DNA from: Paraphoma chrysanthemicola
Lineage: Eukaryota > Ascomycota > Dothideomycetes > Pleosporales > Phaeosphaeriaceae
DNA length: 64,000 bases
Reading direction: 5' to 3'
Assembly (NCBI GenBank): GCA_020744225.1
Contig: JAGMWG010000010.1
Coordinates: 682,001 to 746,000 of the forward strand
The position numbers and the translations under genes were made by a program. Below are positions 44,521 through 55,575 of the stretch, one piece after another (the stretch's first letter is position 1; each line of letters starts with the position of its first letter). A model generated the notes under the pieces. It did not search any database. It saw only the letters and a list, made by a program, of their open reading frames with translations, and was not told the DNA's origin.

Positions 44521-46523
44521 TCATTGCTTCAAAACCAGCCAACTTCACCGGGCTGGTCACAGAAGATCACTATCGAATCCTTTACCCTGCCCTACAAAAA
44601 GGCAATATCCGACTCTTGGAGATTCTGAAGCCGGAAACCACCAAGCCTGGGGTAGGGGCACCTATCGTATGCCGCCTCTGGGTGCACACAATCGTGCCAC
44701 AACCAGGGAAAGCAGCCACAGAACATTGGCCAGGATATGAGGCACTATCGTATGTCTGGGCGCAACAGCCCAGAGATCGGGGCAAGACCGGAAAGAAAGC
44801 TATAATTACTGTCATTAATGCTCACGATCCTAGCGTTGAAGCGAAGTTCATCATTGGGTGGAATTTGCACGAGGCGCTGAAGTTCTTTAGGCGGGAAGAT
44901 GGGTCCAGAATTATGTGGACCGATCAGATCTGCATCAACCAGCAAAAAGAGGAAGATAACCCTCGGAAAGACAATCAGAAGCAGGGCGAAGAGGTCGAAG
45001 AGTCGGAGAAGATGCAACAGGTTGACATGATGAAGACGATTAACGAGCGCGCGCGGCAAGTCCAGGTCTGGCTTGGTCCATCAATCCCCGAAAGCAAAGT
45101 AGCGGCGGAGTATTTTGCACCATTCGACGGCAGACCAGTCACGAACGAAGAACTCATGCAAAGTTATCGATCCGCGAGAACGCAGTGGGAAGACCTATAC
45201 GATGGTTTCCAGAATAGACCGTGGTGGTCACGAGCATGGATTGTGCAAGAAGTCATCCGCAGAATTAACCCAGTGCTCAACTCAGGACCGGACTCAATAT
45301 CTTTCAACCTATTCCTCAGAGTGATCAAGTTTGCGCAGAAGTCAGGAATCAATTTGAGTACTCGTAGGTCACTGATCAACGGTACTACCAAGTTTCCGGT
45401 AATTGACATGGTTTACATGCGCGACCAATTGAAGTTGGGCCAAATGCCATACCTTTCGGAGTGGCTGACACATTTCCACAATCAAAGCGCAACGAACCCA
45501 AAAGATCGTATCTTTGCATACCTTAGTCTAAGTGACCGCGCACTTGCTTGGCCCCGACAAACCAGTTATCGAAATGACATTGAAGACGTGTGGGCCGAAG
45601 GCACAAAGCTCGCACTGTATCAGTCGAACAGCTACGACTTCATATGTCATGGTCGAGGCTGGGATTGGGGAGTACCCGGAGAGAAACGGGACTATGTCCC
45701 TCCGAACCCAGAAGACAGAGATAGGACAGAAGAAGGCTTGAATGTGCCGCTGAAACTGCCGAGCTGGGTTCCTAATTTCAGAGCTGATGACGGAAATGGC
45801 CTCACATCAGCGCGCCTGCTCCCGCTGAGATACTATCCCAATGAGTCAAGCGAGTACAACGCCTGCGGTAATCTCCAGACCATCTCGCACACCAAAGGAT
45901 GGAAGGAGCTTGAAGTCCTTGGCGTACTCGTCGACAAGATCAAAATCGTCAGTAAAATAAATTTCAGCTTCATGGAAGGCGTCGAACCCGATGCGTTCCA
46001 AAACGAAGCGTTGAAGCTATGCTACGAGAGTCTCAGCTCCTGCTCGATAACCTGTTCAAGCGCCAACTGCACACACTATCCGAGCCCTCGCGGTGGGAGT
46101 TGTGTACTGGCTTTTTGGAAAACAATGGTAATGGACCTCGATTCAAACGGCCGACGACTCCAGGCAAACGAAGGATATCATACTCTGCCTCAGCAATACA
46201 ATACACCGCCAGACAGCTTTCAGCCTGCGGTTACCAACACCAAAAAGAGGAGAGATCTCTGGAATAAACAACTTCTCGACGACAAGAGTAAGTGGACGAA
46301 TTGGCGCCGCTTCATTATCACCGAGAAGGGATACTTCGGGATGGCGCACTGGCACTCTATAGTCGGTGACAGCATATATGTTGTTGGAGGGGCGACTATA
46401 CCATTTGTCCTGAGAGAGGACAATCCAAGTACATTTGAGGAGGATAGGAAGCTGAAGTTTGTGGGCGAAAGGTATGTAACTGTGGTCAGAATCTTTCAGG
46501 CAAAAGCACTGACTCCTGTATAG
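44445..46523 (+). CDS. HET-domain protein (probably the C-terminal half of a receptor-HET fusion)
   Basis: 692 residues from the first ATG at 44445, which lies inside repeat unit 4; the same frame is open back to 44292. The HET domain covers about residues 95-275: YEALSYVWAQQPRD, LHEALKFFRREDGSRIMW, TDQICINQQKEEDN, MMKTINERARQVQVWLG and RPWWSRAWIVQEVIRR. NPKDRIFAYLSLSD and a C-terminal region of unknown function follow (LPSWVPNFRADDGNG, YFGMAHWHSIVGDSIYVV). The domain is intact with all core motifs. The first 76 bases overlap the membrane-protein gene in another frame. The ATG in a repeat unit and the open frame upstream argue that this is not the original start. HET domains cause regulated cell death in fungi. 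Confidence 0.88.
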   Translation: MESSSRNNCCSVEDDEKHRTAKDELIIASKPANFTGLVTEDHYRILYPALQKGNIRLLEILKPETTKPGVGAPIVCRLWVHTIVPQPGKAATEHWPGYEALSYVWAQQPRDRGKTGKKAIITVINAHDPSVEAKFIIGWNLHEALKFFRREDGSRIMWTDQICINQQKEEDNPRKDNQKQGEEVEESEKMQQVDMMKTINERARQVQVWLGPSIPESKVAAEYFAPFDGRPVTNEELMQSYRSARTQWEDLYDGFQNRPWWSRAWIVQEVIRRINPVLNSGPDSISFNLFLRVIKFAQKSGINLSTRRSLINGTTKFPVIDMVYMRDQLKLGQMPYLSEWLTHFHNQSATNPKDRIFAYLSLSDRALAWPRQTSYRNDIEDVWAEGTKLALYQSNSYDFICHGRGWDWGVPGEKRDYVPPNPEDRDRTEEGLNVPLKLPSWVPNFRADDGNGLTSARLLPLRYYPNESSEYNACGNLQTISHTKGWKELEVLGVLVDKIKIVSKINFSFMEGVEPDAFQNEALKLCYESLSSCSITCSSANCTHYPSPRGGSCVLAFWKTMVMDLDSNGRRLQANEGYHTLPQQYNTPPDSFQPAVTNTKKRRDLWNKQLLDDKSKWTNWRRFIITEKGYFGMAHWHSIVGDSIYVVGGATIPFVLREDNPSTFEEDRKLKFVGERYVTVVRIFQAKALTPV

Positions 46524-46904
46524 TTATGTTCATTGTTTCATGGATGATGAAATTACTGATGGTATGGAAAGCAAGGAGATTGGCAGACGATTAGTGCTTG
46601 TATAAACATGCAGATTAGTAGAGTTGTGTCTGCGTTCCATGCAGTCCGGTGCATGCGCAAGCTGACCGAGTTGAAGTACTCTACGCACTATACGTACCAG
46701 AGATTCACTGCACAAAGGAGATTCGAATGCGTTCTTGAGTCAAACATCAGTAGAGTAAATCAATGAGTGACATACAGACTAATACTGAGCATCGAATTCG
46801 CCTTCTACGTTTACATCTAGTGCTTGAGTTTAGATGACACTAAAACATAAACAGGCCCCAAGAACTGGAGGGGCATGTTGATAAACATCTAGCAACATTT
46901 AGGC
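46524..46904. other. Intergenic, convergent HET 3' ends
   Basis: About 380 bp between the stops of two convergent HET genes. It contains the out-of-frame remnant of the C-terminus of the minus-strand HET gene near its right end; otherwise nothing. Confidence 0.5.
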
Positions 46905-47804
46905 TTACGGCGCTAGACGTAGGCATGAGGATAACGCTCTGATATAGGTCGCTTGAGGAGGAACGATCTCCAAGCGATGTCGCTCGTCCACAAGTGCCAT
47001 GTATCCGTATATCTTGTCGCGAGGGTCCGCGCACCCATTTACTGCAAACTCTGCAAGGTAACCCTCCAATTTCCTCGGTTGTGGGCCAGGGGACTCTGAT
47101 ATCTGTAGCAATGACAGCGTACCGGGAGCGACTAGTAGTTGTTCCAACGTGATCCGATTGTTGGTCGTTGTTGCAAGGATGCGGTCCCAGGATATCCAGA
47201 TGTCTTCGATCAGAACTTTGACAGCTTGGGCAAGCAAGATCTCTTTGACAATCCATAATCGCTGAAAGTATTCGTCGCCCAAGAACACAGCCAGATCGTG
47301 TGTGTTTGGCTTGTCATTAAAGCTTCGTGCAGCATCGACATAGCTGTTTCCAAGCTGAGTCTTAGATGCACCACTAAGCCACACAATGACGCACTCGCAC
47401 CTGCTGTAGATCCTGCCCATGAGGTGCACCTGGTGATTCCTCTCGACGACATTCGATTGGTCGATACAGATCTGATATACCCAGATGTACATTTGCTCGG
47501 ATGAGAGCGCTCCGAATGCTTTTAGAAATCCATGAAGATTCTCTCTGACCATGAACGGCTCGTCATTGACGTAAATGCGGTCGTCCGCAGGCGGATTTCC
47601 CCAGGTATACGACAAGGCTGAAAATGCCGGCACGCTACTATGGTTCAGCGCGAAAGTCTCAACGTCCAAGTGAAGACTTTCTCCATGTGCTGGCTGTCGT
47701 ATTTTGATGAGGCGAATCTGATTTGTGTGGCGATCAAGTGGCTGATAGTCGAATTTTGTCGTACCAGAAGTGCCAATTGCTTGACGGCCATCGGCGTCCG
47801 CCAT
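46905..47804 (-). pseudogene. Truncated HET-domain gene
   Basis: 299 residues from the ATG at 47804 (MADADGRQAI). Core motifs are present: FSALSYTWGNPPADD, YIWVYQICIDQSNVVERNHQV, MGRIYSRCECVIVWLSG, FQRLWIVKEILLAQ and CADPRDKIYGYMALVDE. The frame then leaves the family pattern near 46955-46970. A one-base shift restores a paralogue-like segment (SSSSDLYQSVILMP), which continues to 46840. The usual WVDQ is WVYQ here, losing a normally acidic residue of the core. It resembles the intact 391-residue HET gene at 21.4-22.6 kb. It may still encode a short HET protein, so pseudogene status is probable rather than certain. Confidence 0.65.
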
Positions 47805-48267
47805 GCTGACGATAATTTGAGATTTCGCGTTGTCTCAGTGGGTGCTTGGGTTAGAAGAGCGTAGTAGTCATTGATACAGTGCTTGCTACATGAGGCGTGA
47901 CAGCCAAGCAGCTTTTGGCATCAGGTCGGCGGCAGAGGTGGTGGTGGTCCATTAAGGATGGTTGCTCGTGACGTTTGATGCGAGGAAGGCAGAATGCACC
48001 GCCACGCACAGGTAGAGGCAGGCGCAGCTTGCACTAATATTCTACAGCCACAACAGGCAATCGCAGCTTGCGACTTCCTGCCGCAACGCATATTGCGACG
48101 AAAAATGTGAACAGAAGAGTATGACAATCATGATATAATAATAGTAGAGCGCAACCATCAACGGCTACATGGATACAAAAATCTGTAGCGCGACGGCCAC
48201 TCCGAATTACAATGATCCTAGTAAGATAGATGCGGGAAAATCCTGGGCCATACGCCCTTTTGATGCA
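47805..48267. other. Intergenic
   Basis: About 460 bp between the truncated HET gene start and the SET2 stop. No gene supported. Confidence 0.5.
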
Positions 48268-51177
48268 TCATGAACGATTGTTACCATGATCAAACTCCAT
48301 GCGCCTCTCGACTTGGTTGGAACCGTTCGTTGACGGTGTAGCCAGTTGTGTGGGGCTTCCGTGGCCATTTTGTAGCAATGCCAGCTTGACGTCCGTGACC
48401 GAAGCATCAGTCGTGCTGGGCGAGTCAAGCTCCCTGTCGGCATCTTGGGCGTCACCCGCTGGAGGCGGAGGAGGCGGTGGAGGCACAGGTGGTAGCTCAT
48501 CTGTGCTGGTGCGGAACTTCTTGGGCGAGCCAGGGTCTTCGTCGCCCTCGCGCTTGCGCTTCAACTCAGAGGCTGAATCGGCTGGCGAAGCATCATGCGA
48601 TGCGGCGATGTCTTTTTGGATGTCGAGCATGTCGTCATCCCACTCCGCTTCTTCGACGTTGCCGTTAGGTTTTGTTGCGACTGGCGAGCCTTCACTCCCT
48701 TCAGCAATCCGTGCCGTTTTATGCCGGTCACGTTCTTCCTTCTTTTTGACAGCCTTGTCCATGAACTCCTTAACATAGTTCTTGACTGTCTTCTCGTGCC
48801 GTGAACTCAGCTTTGCCGTCGGGTCTTTAACGCGGCCGGACTTGTAATCGCCTCGAACCAGCTTTTTGGCCACCTGAAACGATGGTCAGTTGGATCGATG
48901 TGCTGAAATATGATGTGTCTTACCTCTTTTGAAAGTCTCTTGAGATCATCTTTCTCGAGTTTCTTGCGGTAATGCGCGGCTACAGCCATGACGTGGGTGG
49001 AAAGCTGTAATGTTTAGCGGAGATCTTCTAGTGGTAGCTCAACAACTTACTGTAGCCTCGTAGATCTTTTCTTGCTTTTCTTGAGGCAGACTCCGCCACT
49101 TTTCGCTCTTCGATCTCTTCTCCTTGTTGTCATCAGCAGCTGGTTGGGGTGTAGTCGAAGCTGAGGGCCCTGTAGGCGTAACGTTCGCTGTGATACTCGA
49201 GATGATGTCTTGAAGCAGCTGCGTGTCCGACTTTGATTTCGGGGGCGGCGGCGGCGGTTGACTTGCTGGTAGGCTAGGTCGCTGCCACTGTGTCACGCCC
49301 GTGGAGTTGTAATAATATATGGAACCGTTCTCTGCGGTCGCCTGAAACCAGCCAGGGGGTAGAGGATTGAAAGGTCGTGGGCGTGCTGCAGGACGTGGGG
49401 CATTGAAGAACCCACTGGGGCCTCTAGGCGCATTCATTACGCCGCGAGGTCCAGAAGGAATGGTGTTTGACGCAGGGCCTTTGGGTGCGATCAACGATGG
49501 TGATTTGGACCTTGACCGTGACCGCTCTCGGCCCCTCTCACGGCGCTCGAAATGGTTTTCAGTCCGAACAGGGGTGCTGGCGTTGGGATCTCTCTTCATG
49601 CGAGGTATTCTATATGCGACTTCCAATTTGCTCCAAGCAGTCAGTAGGTCTGTGGCGGATTCCTGCACTTGTTCATCGCCACATGTTTGCAGCTTCTCAA
49701 CTGCTTCCTCTATCTTGGAGTCCTGGATTTTGTTTCGGGTGATGCGAGGAAGTTTGTGAAGAATATCGAGCACCTGCTGCACGACATTGAAATCGTCCAT
49801 CCACGTTGTTAATGTCTTCTTCAAAGTCTCATAGCCGTGCATGCGGATGATGCGATGGCCTACCCGCTCGTTGTCCGTCTGTTGTATGCGGCTGAGGAGC
49901 TTGACAGCAATCCACTTTTCGGTGCATTGTCGCAACGCTGCCATCACCTTGGGCACCCCATCTTCCTCGAGTGATCGTGGTTGGAGATCATTGACGTATT
50001 CCTCGTCGTCCTCGCTAACCTTCTTCTTGCGTGGCTTCTTGGCAACCGCAGTGTCCCAGCCGTCCCCATCATCGATGCCGAGGGCTTCGATTGTGGCGTG
50101 CGACAGCTTTGTGGCATTGTCGGACTGCGTTTTGCCTCCGATGAAACCAGTGCAATTAGGCTCGCCGCAATAACATGGCTGGGGATCGGCGCCGTATCGG
50201 TCGACGTTGTAGTTGAAGACCAGTTCTTCACCAGCTCTCACTTTGCGCTCGACGAAGATACCCATGCGCAGCTTGTCTGCTACCACCCATTTGTCGACGA
50301 AGCAATTAGGATTGCACGAATGATTGCAGAACCGGCCAAGATTGCCCTTTTTTGTCGCATCCACAAACTCGCCCTTTGTGAGCGACATGAAGTAGAAATG
50401 TTTGATACCTTCTTCATCGTACTGTAACATGCGGCGGCGAAACGTCCGCTCGTCTATGACCTCTCCAATGTACTCGAACACGAAATCTCCGGGCGCCATA
50501 TCTTTGTTCGCACGGAGTCCATAGCCCTTCTTCTCGGTTTTGATGACCGTTACGTCTGCGTACTGCTTCCTCTGGAAACGCTGATTTTGGCATTTACGAC
50601 CGCAGCTGCACCCATCCGCCACGCACTCCATCTTAGTGGCGCGGTTGATGCAGTCGGAATCCTCACCGCAGGCATGGTTGATCTTGTCGACGGCATCCCA
50701 TTCCTCCCCACAGTCGCATTCCAGCGCAGGATCTGTTGTGCCAATGTGCTTGTTCGCGTAGGTGCATTCGGGCAGCACAACAAAAGATTCTTTGGCGGCT
50801 TCGGTCGAATCGGGGAGGTCGTGGTATAAGGTCGGCGCACGCTTCTCGACTTTGTGGGACGCGGTGCGCGAGAGCTTCGGTGCCTTGCCTGGTTCCGCCA
50901 TGAGGGTGATGTCGCCGCCAAGCGTCTCTTCGTGCAGGCTGCTCCCCGGTGATGGAGCGTCCGATTCGAGCTTCTTGACCGCGGGCGACTGTGAGCGGGA
51001 TTGGGATTTGAGCCGCGGAGGGATGGCGGAGAGGGGCGTGGGTGTGCGCTCAACTTCGTCTTTTACTTGGGGGGTGAGGGCGCCTTCACTAGCCCCGTCG
51101 GTCGCGCTTTCCAGCTTCATGTCGTGGAGCTCAGGCTCTAGCTGGGCTGCCTTGGCCTCCAAATCACCGTCCGACAT
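48268..51177 (-). CDS. set2: Histone H3K36 methyltransferase SET2
   Basis: Exons 51177-49051, 49004-48924 and 48873-48268 on the minus strand give about 937 residues; introns are 46 and 50 nt. Residues 153-205 form the AWS domain ([31 protein letters not shown]). The SET domain is at about 206-327, with [33 protein letters not shown] at 285-297 and ELVFNYN. The post-SET zinc motif [10 protein letters not shown] follows. A WW domain is near residue 610 ([29 protein letters not shown]). The SRI domain is split by the introns ([52 protein letters not shown]). SET2 methylates H3K36 during elongation by binding phosphorylated RNA polymerase II. An open frame upstream of 51177 lacks an ATG. Confidence 0.96.
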
Positions 51178-54100
51178 GGCGATGTCCAGTTGCGCGAGTG
51201 GGACGCGGGCTGCTGGGGTGGGCGGCGATGGGTTTGGGGAGAAAGGGACGCTAAGCGGCGTTTTCAATTGCTGCTACCACACATCCACAACGAGGGCTCT
51301 GCCACCTCATAGTACCAGACGCGCTTGCACTCCGGCGCAACAACCAGGCTCCCTGCGCTCGAGAAATACCAAGAGATGCTGTGGCCGCGATGTCGCCTCG
51401 GACTGTGACGAGGCCAGTCCCTGCTATCTTCTACCGCGCCAGAATTTTACACTGACTGCGCGACTCGCGGGGGCGCATCGACCACACAGACTGGCGAAGG
51501 TAGTGCGCAGGCAATTCTGTCTGTCTAGACAGAAGCTGGCTCAACGCGCGTTCGGTTGCGGAGTCGGAGACGAAGGCGAAGGCGCGCTGCGCAGACGAGT
51601 GGACTGGTGCTGTTCGGAAAGCTGTATCTGTGTCGAGCGATAAAGCACCTCATGTGCCCTTGTCTACGCTGTGCCTGCGCGCATCAAACTACTCGTTTCT
51701 GGGACTTCTTGGGGGTCGTCTGCTACAGCAGTTGCGCAGGCGCGTTGTCGTGGTGCAACGTGCAGTTGGAGATGCGACGGTACCCACGTCTTCCCCATTC
51801 TGGCTAACAGCCGCGGCTCGCTTGAGCTGCAGAGCGCTCCACTGCAACCCAAAGACGACGTCAAGGACTATATCTTTCTGTGTGCTTGCTAAGAACAGCT
51901 CGATCAGATTTTGCTCACACAACGATACAGCAGATGCACCGTCGGTCGAGTAGATGTTGCATGTAACTGCTAGCAAACGCTTGGCGCGGATCAGTCGACC
52001 TATTCGCTCGGATACGAAATGTCAGATGCATATTAAGCTCCACCTTGTTACCACTTCGGGATTCACTGAACTCGTCGCACTAGTGACATACACGTTTCCT
52101 TGAGCTTTCTAGCCTGGTATAGTAGAGTCCCCAGCCCTAGCTAGGTAGGGCTAGATGTGAAGTCACGTGTCACGAACGATGGGTCCTACAGATACATCCT
52201 AGATCTCTGAGAGGCGTCACCGTCACTATCCCATATCAAGCACGTTTGCGTACTTGGCTAAAGGTTCCATAGTCGCTATCGAAATCATGAATAAGAAGCA
52301 TTGTGAAGAGCAATTCACTCGGATTTCCTCTTGGTCTGTCTACCATGGAATCCAGTTCATTTGTGGGCGTCACTTCATACTCATGTGTTCCGCCCAGAGC
52401 TCACTGCAATTCGCTACTGAATACGCCTTTCTTCTATCTTTCCAACCATTCAAGGTCCCTCCACAAAACCGCCTCTGTGTTCATCCCGCGGCCACTACTT
52501 ACATTGTGAGTTGTCCGGGCAAGGAGCGATGTCACTGCATCGGTTCCTGGGATGTACCATGTCACTCATAGTGCGCCGCCCTAATTGGCACGCGGGTCCC
52601 TTCGAGGTTATACTCAAGACTAACATGGCTTAATAAATATCCTCACTCTGAGTCCGTATACTACTCTACGATCCGTCGCTTCGCTGCAGAAATTTGGCGC
52701 GCGCTCGCATATAGGTTGGCGGGCTCAACAACAAGGCTCGGATGTCATAGAACTCTCCTTGCTAAAGCTTAAGAGATGCTTTCACTGCCGCTAGATGACC
52801 ATGAGGTGACGAGACAGCTCGAGTAATGACATCTGAGGGCGTTGAGCTGATAGCCGATTAAACGTACGTAGCTGGGAGGATTTAGCCACATCCGTCTAGC
52901 GTCCTGCACTATTGCATATTGCTCGTGATCGCGGGCGGCTAGCCACAGCGCTTCGAGGAATGACCGAAGCCGTCCGCAACGGCAGATGCGATGTTGACTT
53001 TACACTTTCGCGATAAGGTGATGGCACCCAACAGATATGTCGAAGTTTGGCACAGGCAAGTGTGGGGAGCGATAACTTGGCATCAGCGCAAGCTCTGATT
53101 GGCTCGGTTCATAGCGGCAGATCGGCTCGTGTCAATACGGCTAGGCAAACCTTGAGAGAACGCGGTACCACTTTTGTACCCTCACGGAGACCGTTTTCTC
53201 GTACCTGACGCCATGCTCGTTTCAAAACAAGTCATTGCACGAGAGTGTCGCGATGCTGCTTGAGCGCCAATGACGGTTGGCGGACGACATGTACGGCCGA
53301 CGAGACGATGCGATCGCCTCGTCAAACTATAGTATAGGGGCTATTTAGGCCGAGAGATCATGGGAGGAAAGCGGCCCGCTGGCTCGAGCCAGATTGTTGG
53401 TCAGTCTCAGCACGCGGTGTGGGAAGTGCGGTGTAGGTAGATCGAAAGCGTAGAATCGCGATTGGTGCTACGTGGCGATGCATGATAGAATTTTTGTCGT
53501 CGTTGTGCTATAAGGTCGCAGCAGCGGACTGTACAGCTGCTGCTTGCTTTCACACGATTCACCACGCGGTGCATCCCATCGTGGGCAAGATGCGTTTCCC
53601 ATCATACGGACAGGGATCAACAGCCTTCGCGTACAAAACACGCCATCCGATGTTCTCAGATCAAAGCGCCAGCGATCGAGGGCCGACGCGCCCGCCCATA
53701 ATCCATGGTTCTCAAGCGCCCAAGACGCGCATGTGAAACTGTCCCCCAGCGCATCTGGAGGTCTCGCGGCGAGATGCGATTACCTATTCTTGAAGCGCTA
53801 CAGAAAGAAAAGCGGGAGGCAGCGACCGTTGCCGTGTCGCATCGTCCTGGGCCTGACAAAAACTGGGGCACCCCTGTCTGACCGATAGGCTGAGAGGATG
53901 CTGTGTGCCTTCGTTGCGCAATCGTATCCAAAGGGAAAGCGCAGTGGCGCCTTCCATTTTGCGAAATGGCTGTCGCAAACGGGACTAATTGAGGCAGCTT
54001 ACCACGCCGAGTAGAGAAGATGTGGTAGGTAGGGCTTGCGCACGATTGGAATGTAGTGGGGACTCGCGCACAGCCCTCATAGGTTCCGTTCTCAAAGTCC

Positions 54101-54472
54101 CGCTAATGCATCGACTTAGATTACCTACTGCAGCAGCCTTTCTCCTAGCCAGCCTCATGGATGTTTCCTTCACGATTCTTCGGCCTCGCGGGCATTTCAA
54201 GACGACACCAGAGAGCTTTTCCCCGCGGGCCTTGCCTTTTGAATGAGCTCCCTTCTAATGCCACTCGTTACAAAATCGTTCGTTTCTTCTATCTCTCGTT
54301 TGTATTCCTTCGAAGCTGCAGTATACGCCCGCGCCAGGAGTTCCTTGCTCTTCCGCGCGCGTCTTAACCGCCTTGTGACTGCCTCCGTTTGCGCCGTTGC
54401 TGGCTGGGGTTCGCCTTTACATACCTAGGTACTTCTTATCGCGCCCAAGGGTCTGCTATCGAACGTCACAAC
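51178..54472. other. Long intergenic region between divergent genes
   Basis: About 3.3 kb between the starts of SET2 and the AT-hook gene. The frames present are short and without motifs. I see no tRNA, transposon end or long repeat. It may hide a small or non-coding gene that cannot be supported here. Confidence 0.5.
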
Positions 54473-55575
54473 ATGGACCCCAATCGTGAAATTGCGTGGA
54501 ACGAATATGAGAAGGTGAGCGCTGCCAACGCCACTCGTGTCTTGACATAACTAACCGTCATGCTGTCTCAGGTATATCTGCTCGCCGAAATACTGAAGGC
54601 AGCTCCAATACCATCGCATGTACTCCTCAACCTCATTCGCGATCACCAGATACAGCCCCGATGGACTGAAATGGCACTTCCTCCCGGTACGCTCCAATTC
54701 CTCTCACGTCAACCAGATCTGTACATGTCCAACAGGACCTGTGTAGAGCATGCCGAGTACCCATGGCTGACATTACTTTCGACATAGGACGCTCACTTCG
54801 CTCGAGTCAAATGGCCTTCGACAACATGACTGGGACTTATACTGGACCTGACTATCGACGTCCACCAATGCCCCCTGCGGGCGCGCACCCCATCATGTAT
54901 ACTGGACCCGATTCCTCTAAGAAGCGCCCGTTTCAAGAAACTGCTACGCCTATCGGACGCCTGCTCCAACCTCGTCCCCCACAATCGTACGGTGGTGAAT
55001 ATATGCAACCTGGTGGACCTGCTTATACTTCCACTATGGCTTCAGCGGGTGAGCCTGCGAACAAGAAGAAGAGAGGACGACCTACCAAGGCGGAGGCGCA
55101 ACAAAGGGCACAAGAGGCAGCTGCGCGGGGCGAAGTCTACCCACCTCCCAGAAGAGGAGGAAGAGCGTCCATCACGGCGCCATCAGAGCCGTCGCCACTG
55201 GGCTCCGAATCGCGAATACTCGAAAGAACACCACCGCAACAACCTCAAGGTCAACTGAATCCCGTTATGACACCTCAGCGCCAGATGCAACCAGAAAGAG
55301 AATCGGAATCATCTTCAGGGAAAAGGCGGCGCACAAAACCTCAACCGCTGGAATTGGACAAGCCACAGCGCGCAATGGGAGAAATGGGATCCCCGCTCGC
55401 ATTCGGATCTGGAGATACAAGTCGCAGCCAACAATATTCCTCCTACACACCCATCTCGGCGCCCTTGCCTTCTTCGACAGACTCGAGAGACAGAGATATA
55501 CGCATGGAAGGCGTCGAAGAATCTCAACCACGAACAACGACACCTCACTCGTTCAAAGACACGGTCGGCATATGA
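54473..55575 (+). CDS. AT-hook-containing nuclear protein, function unknown
   Basis: Exons 54473-54514, 54572-54686 and 54788-55575 give about 314 residues. Introns are 57 and 101 nt, the first with a CTAAC branch site. The first 50 residues are a compact conserved-looking helix region (MDPNREIAWNEYEKVYLLAE, PSHVLLNLIRDHQIQPRW). A long Pro/Ser/Gln-rich disordered part follows, with an AT-hook-like KKKRGRPTKAEAQ near residue 155 and a basic SGKRRRTKPQP later. AT-hooks bind the minor groove of AT-rich DNA, so a chromatin role is plausible. I do not recognise the N-terminal domain. Confidence 0.75.

Noticed and set aside
50762..51643. 293-codon plus-strand open frame
   Set aside because: Antisense to the SET2 5' end and promoter; no domain character.
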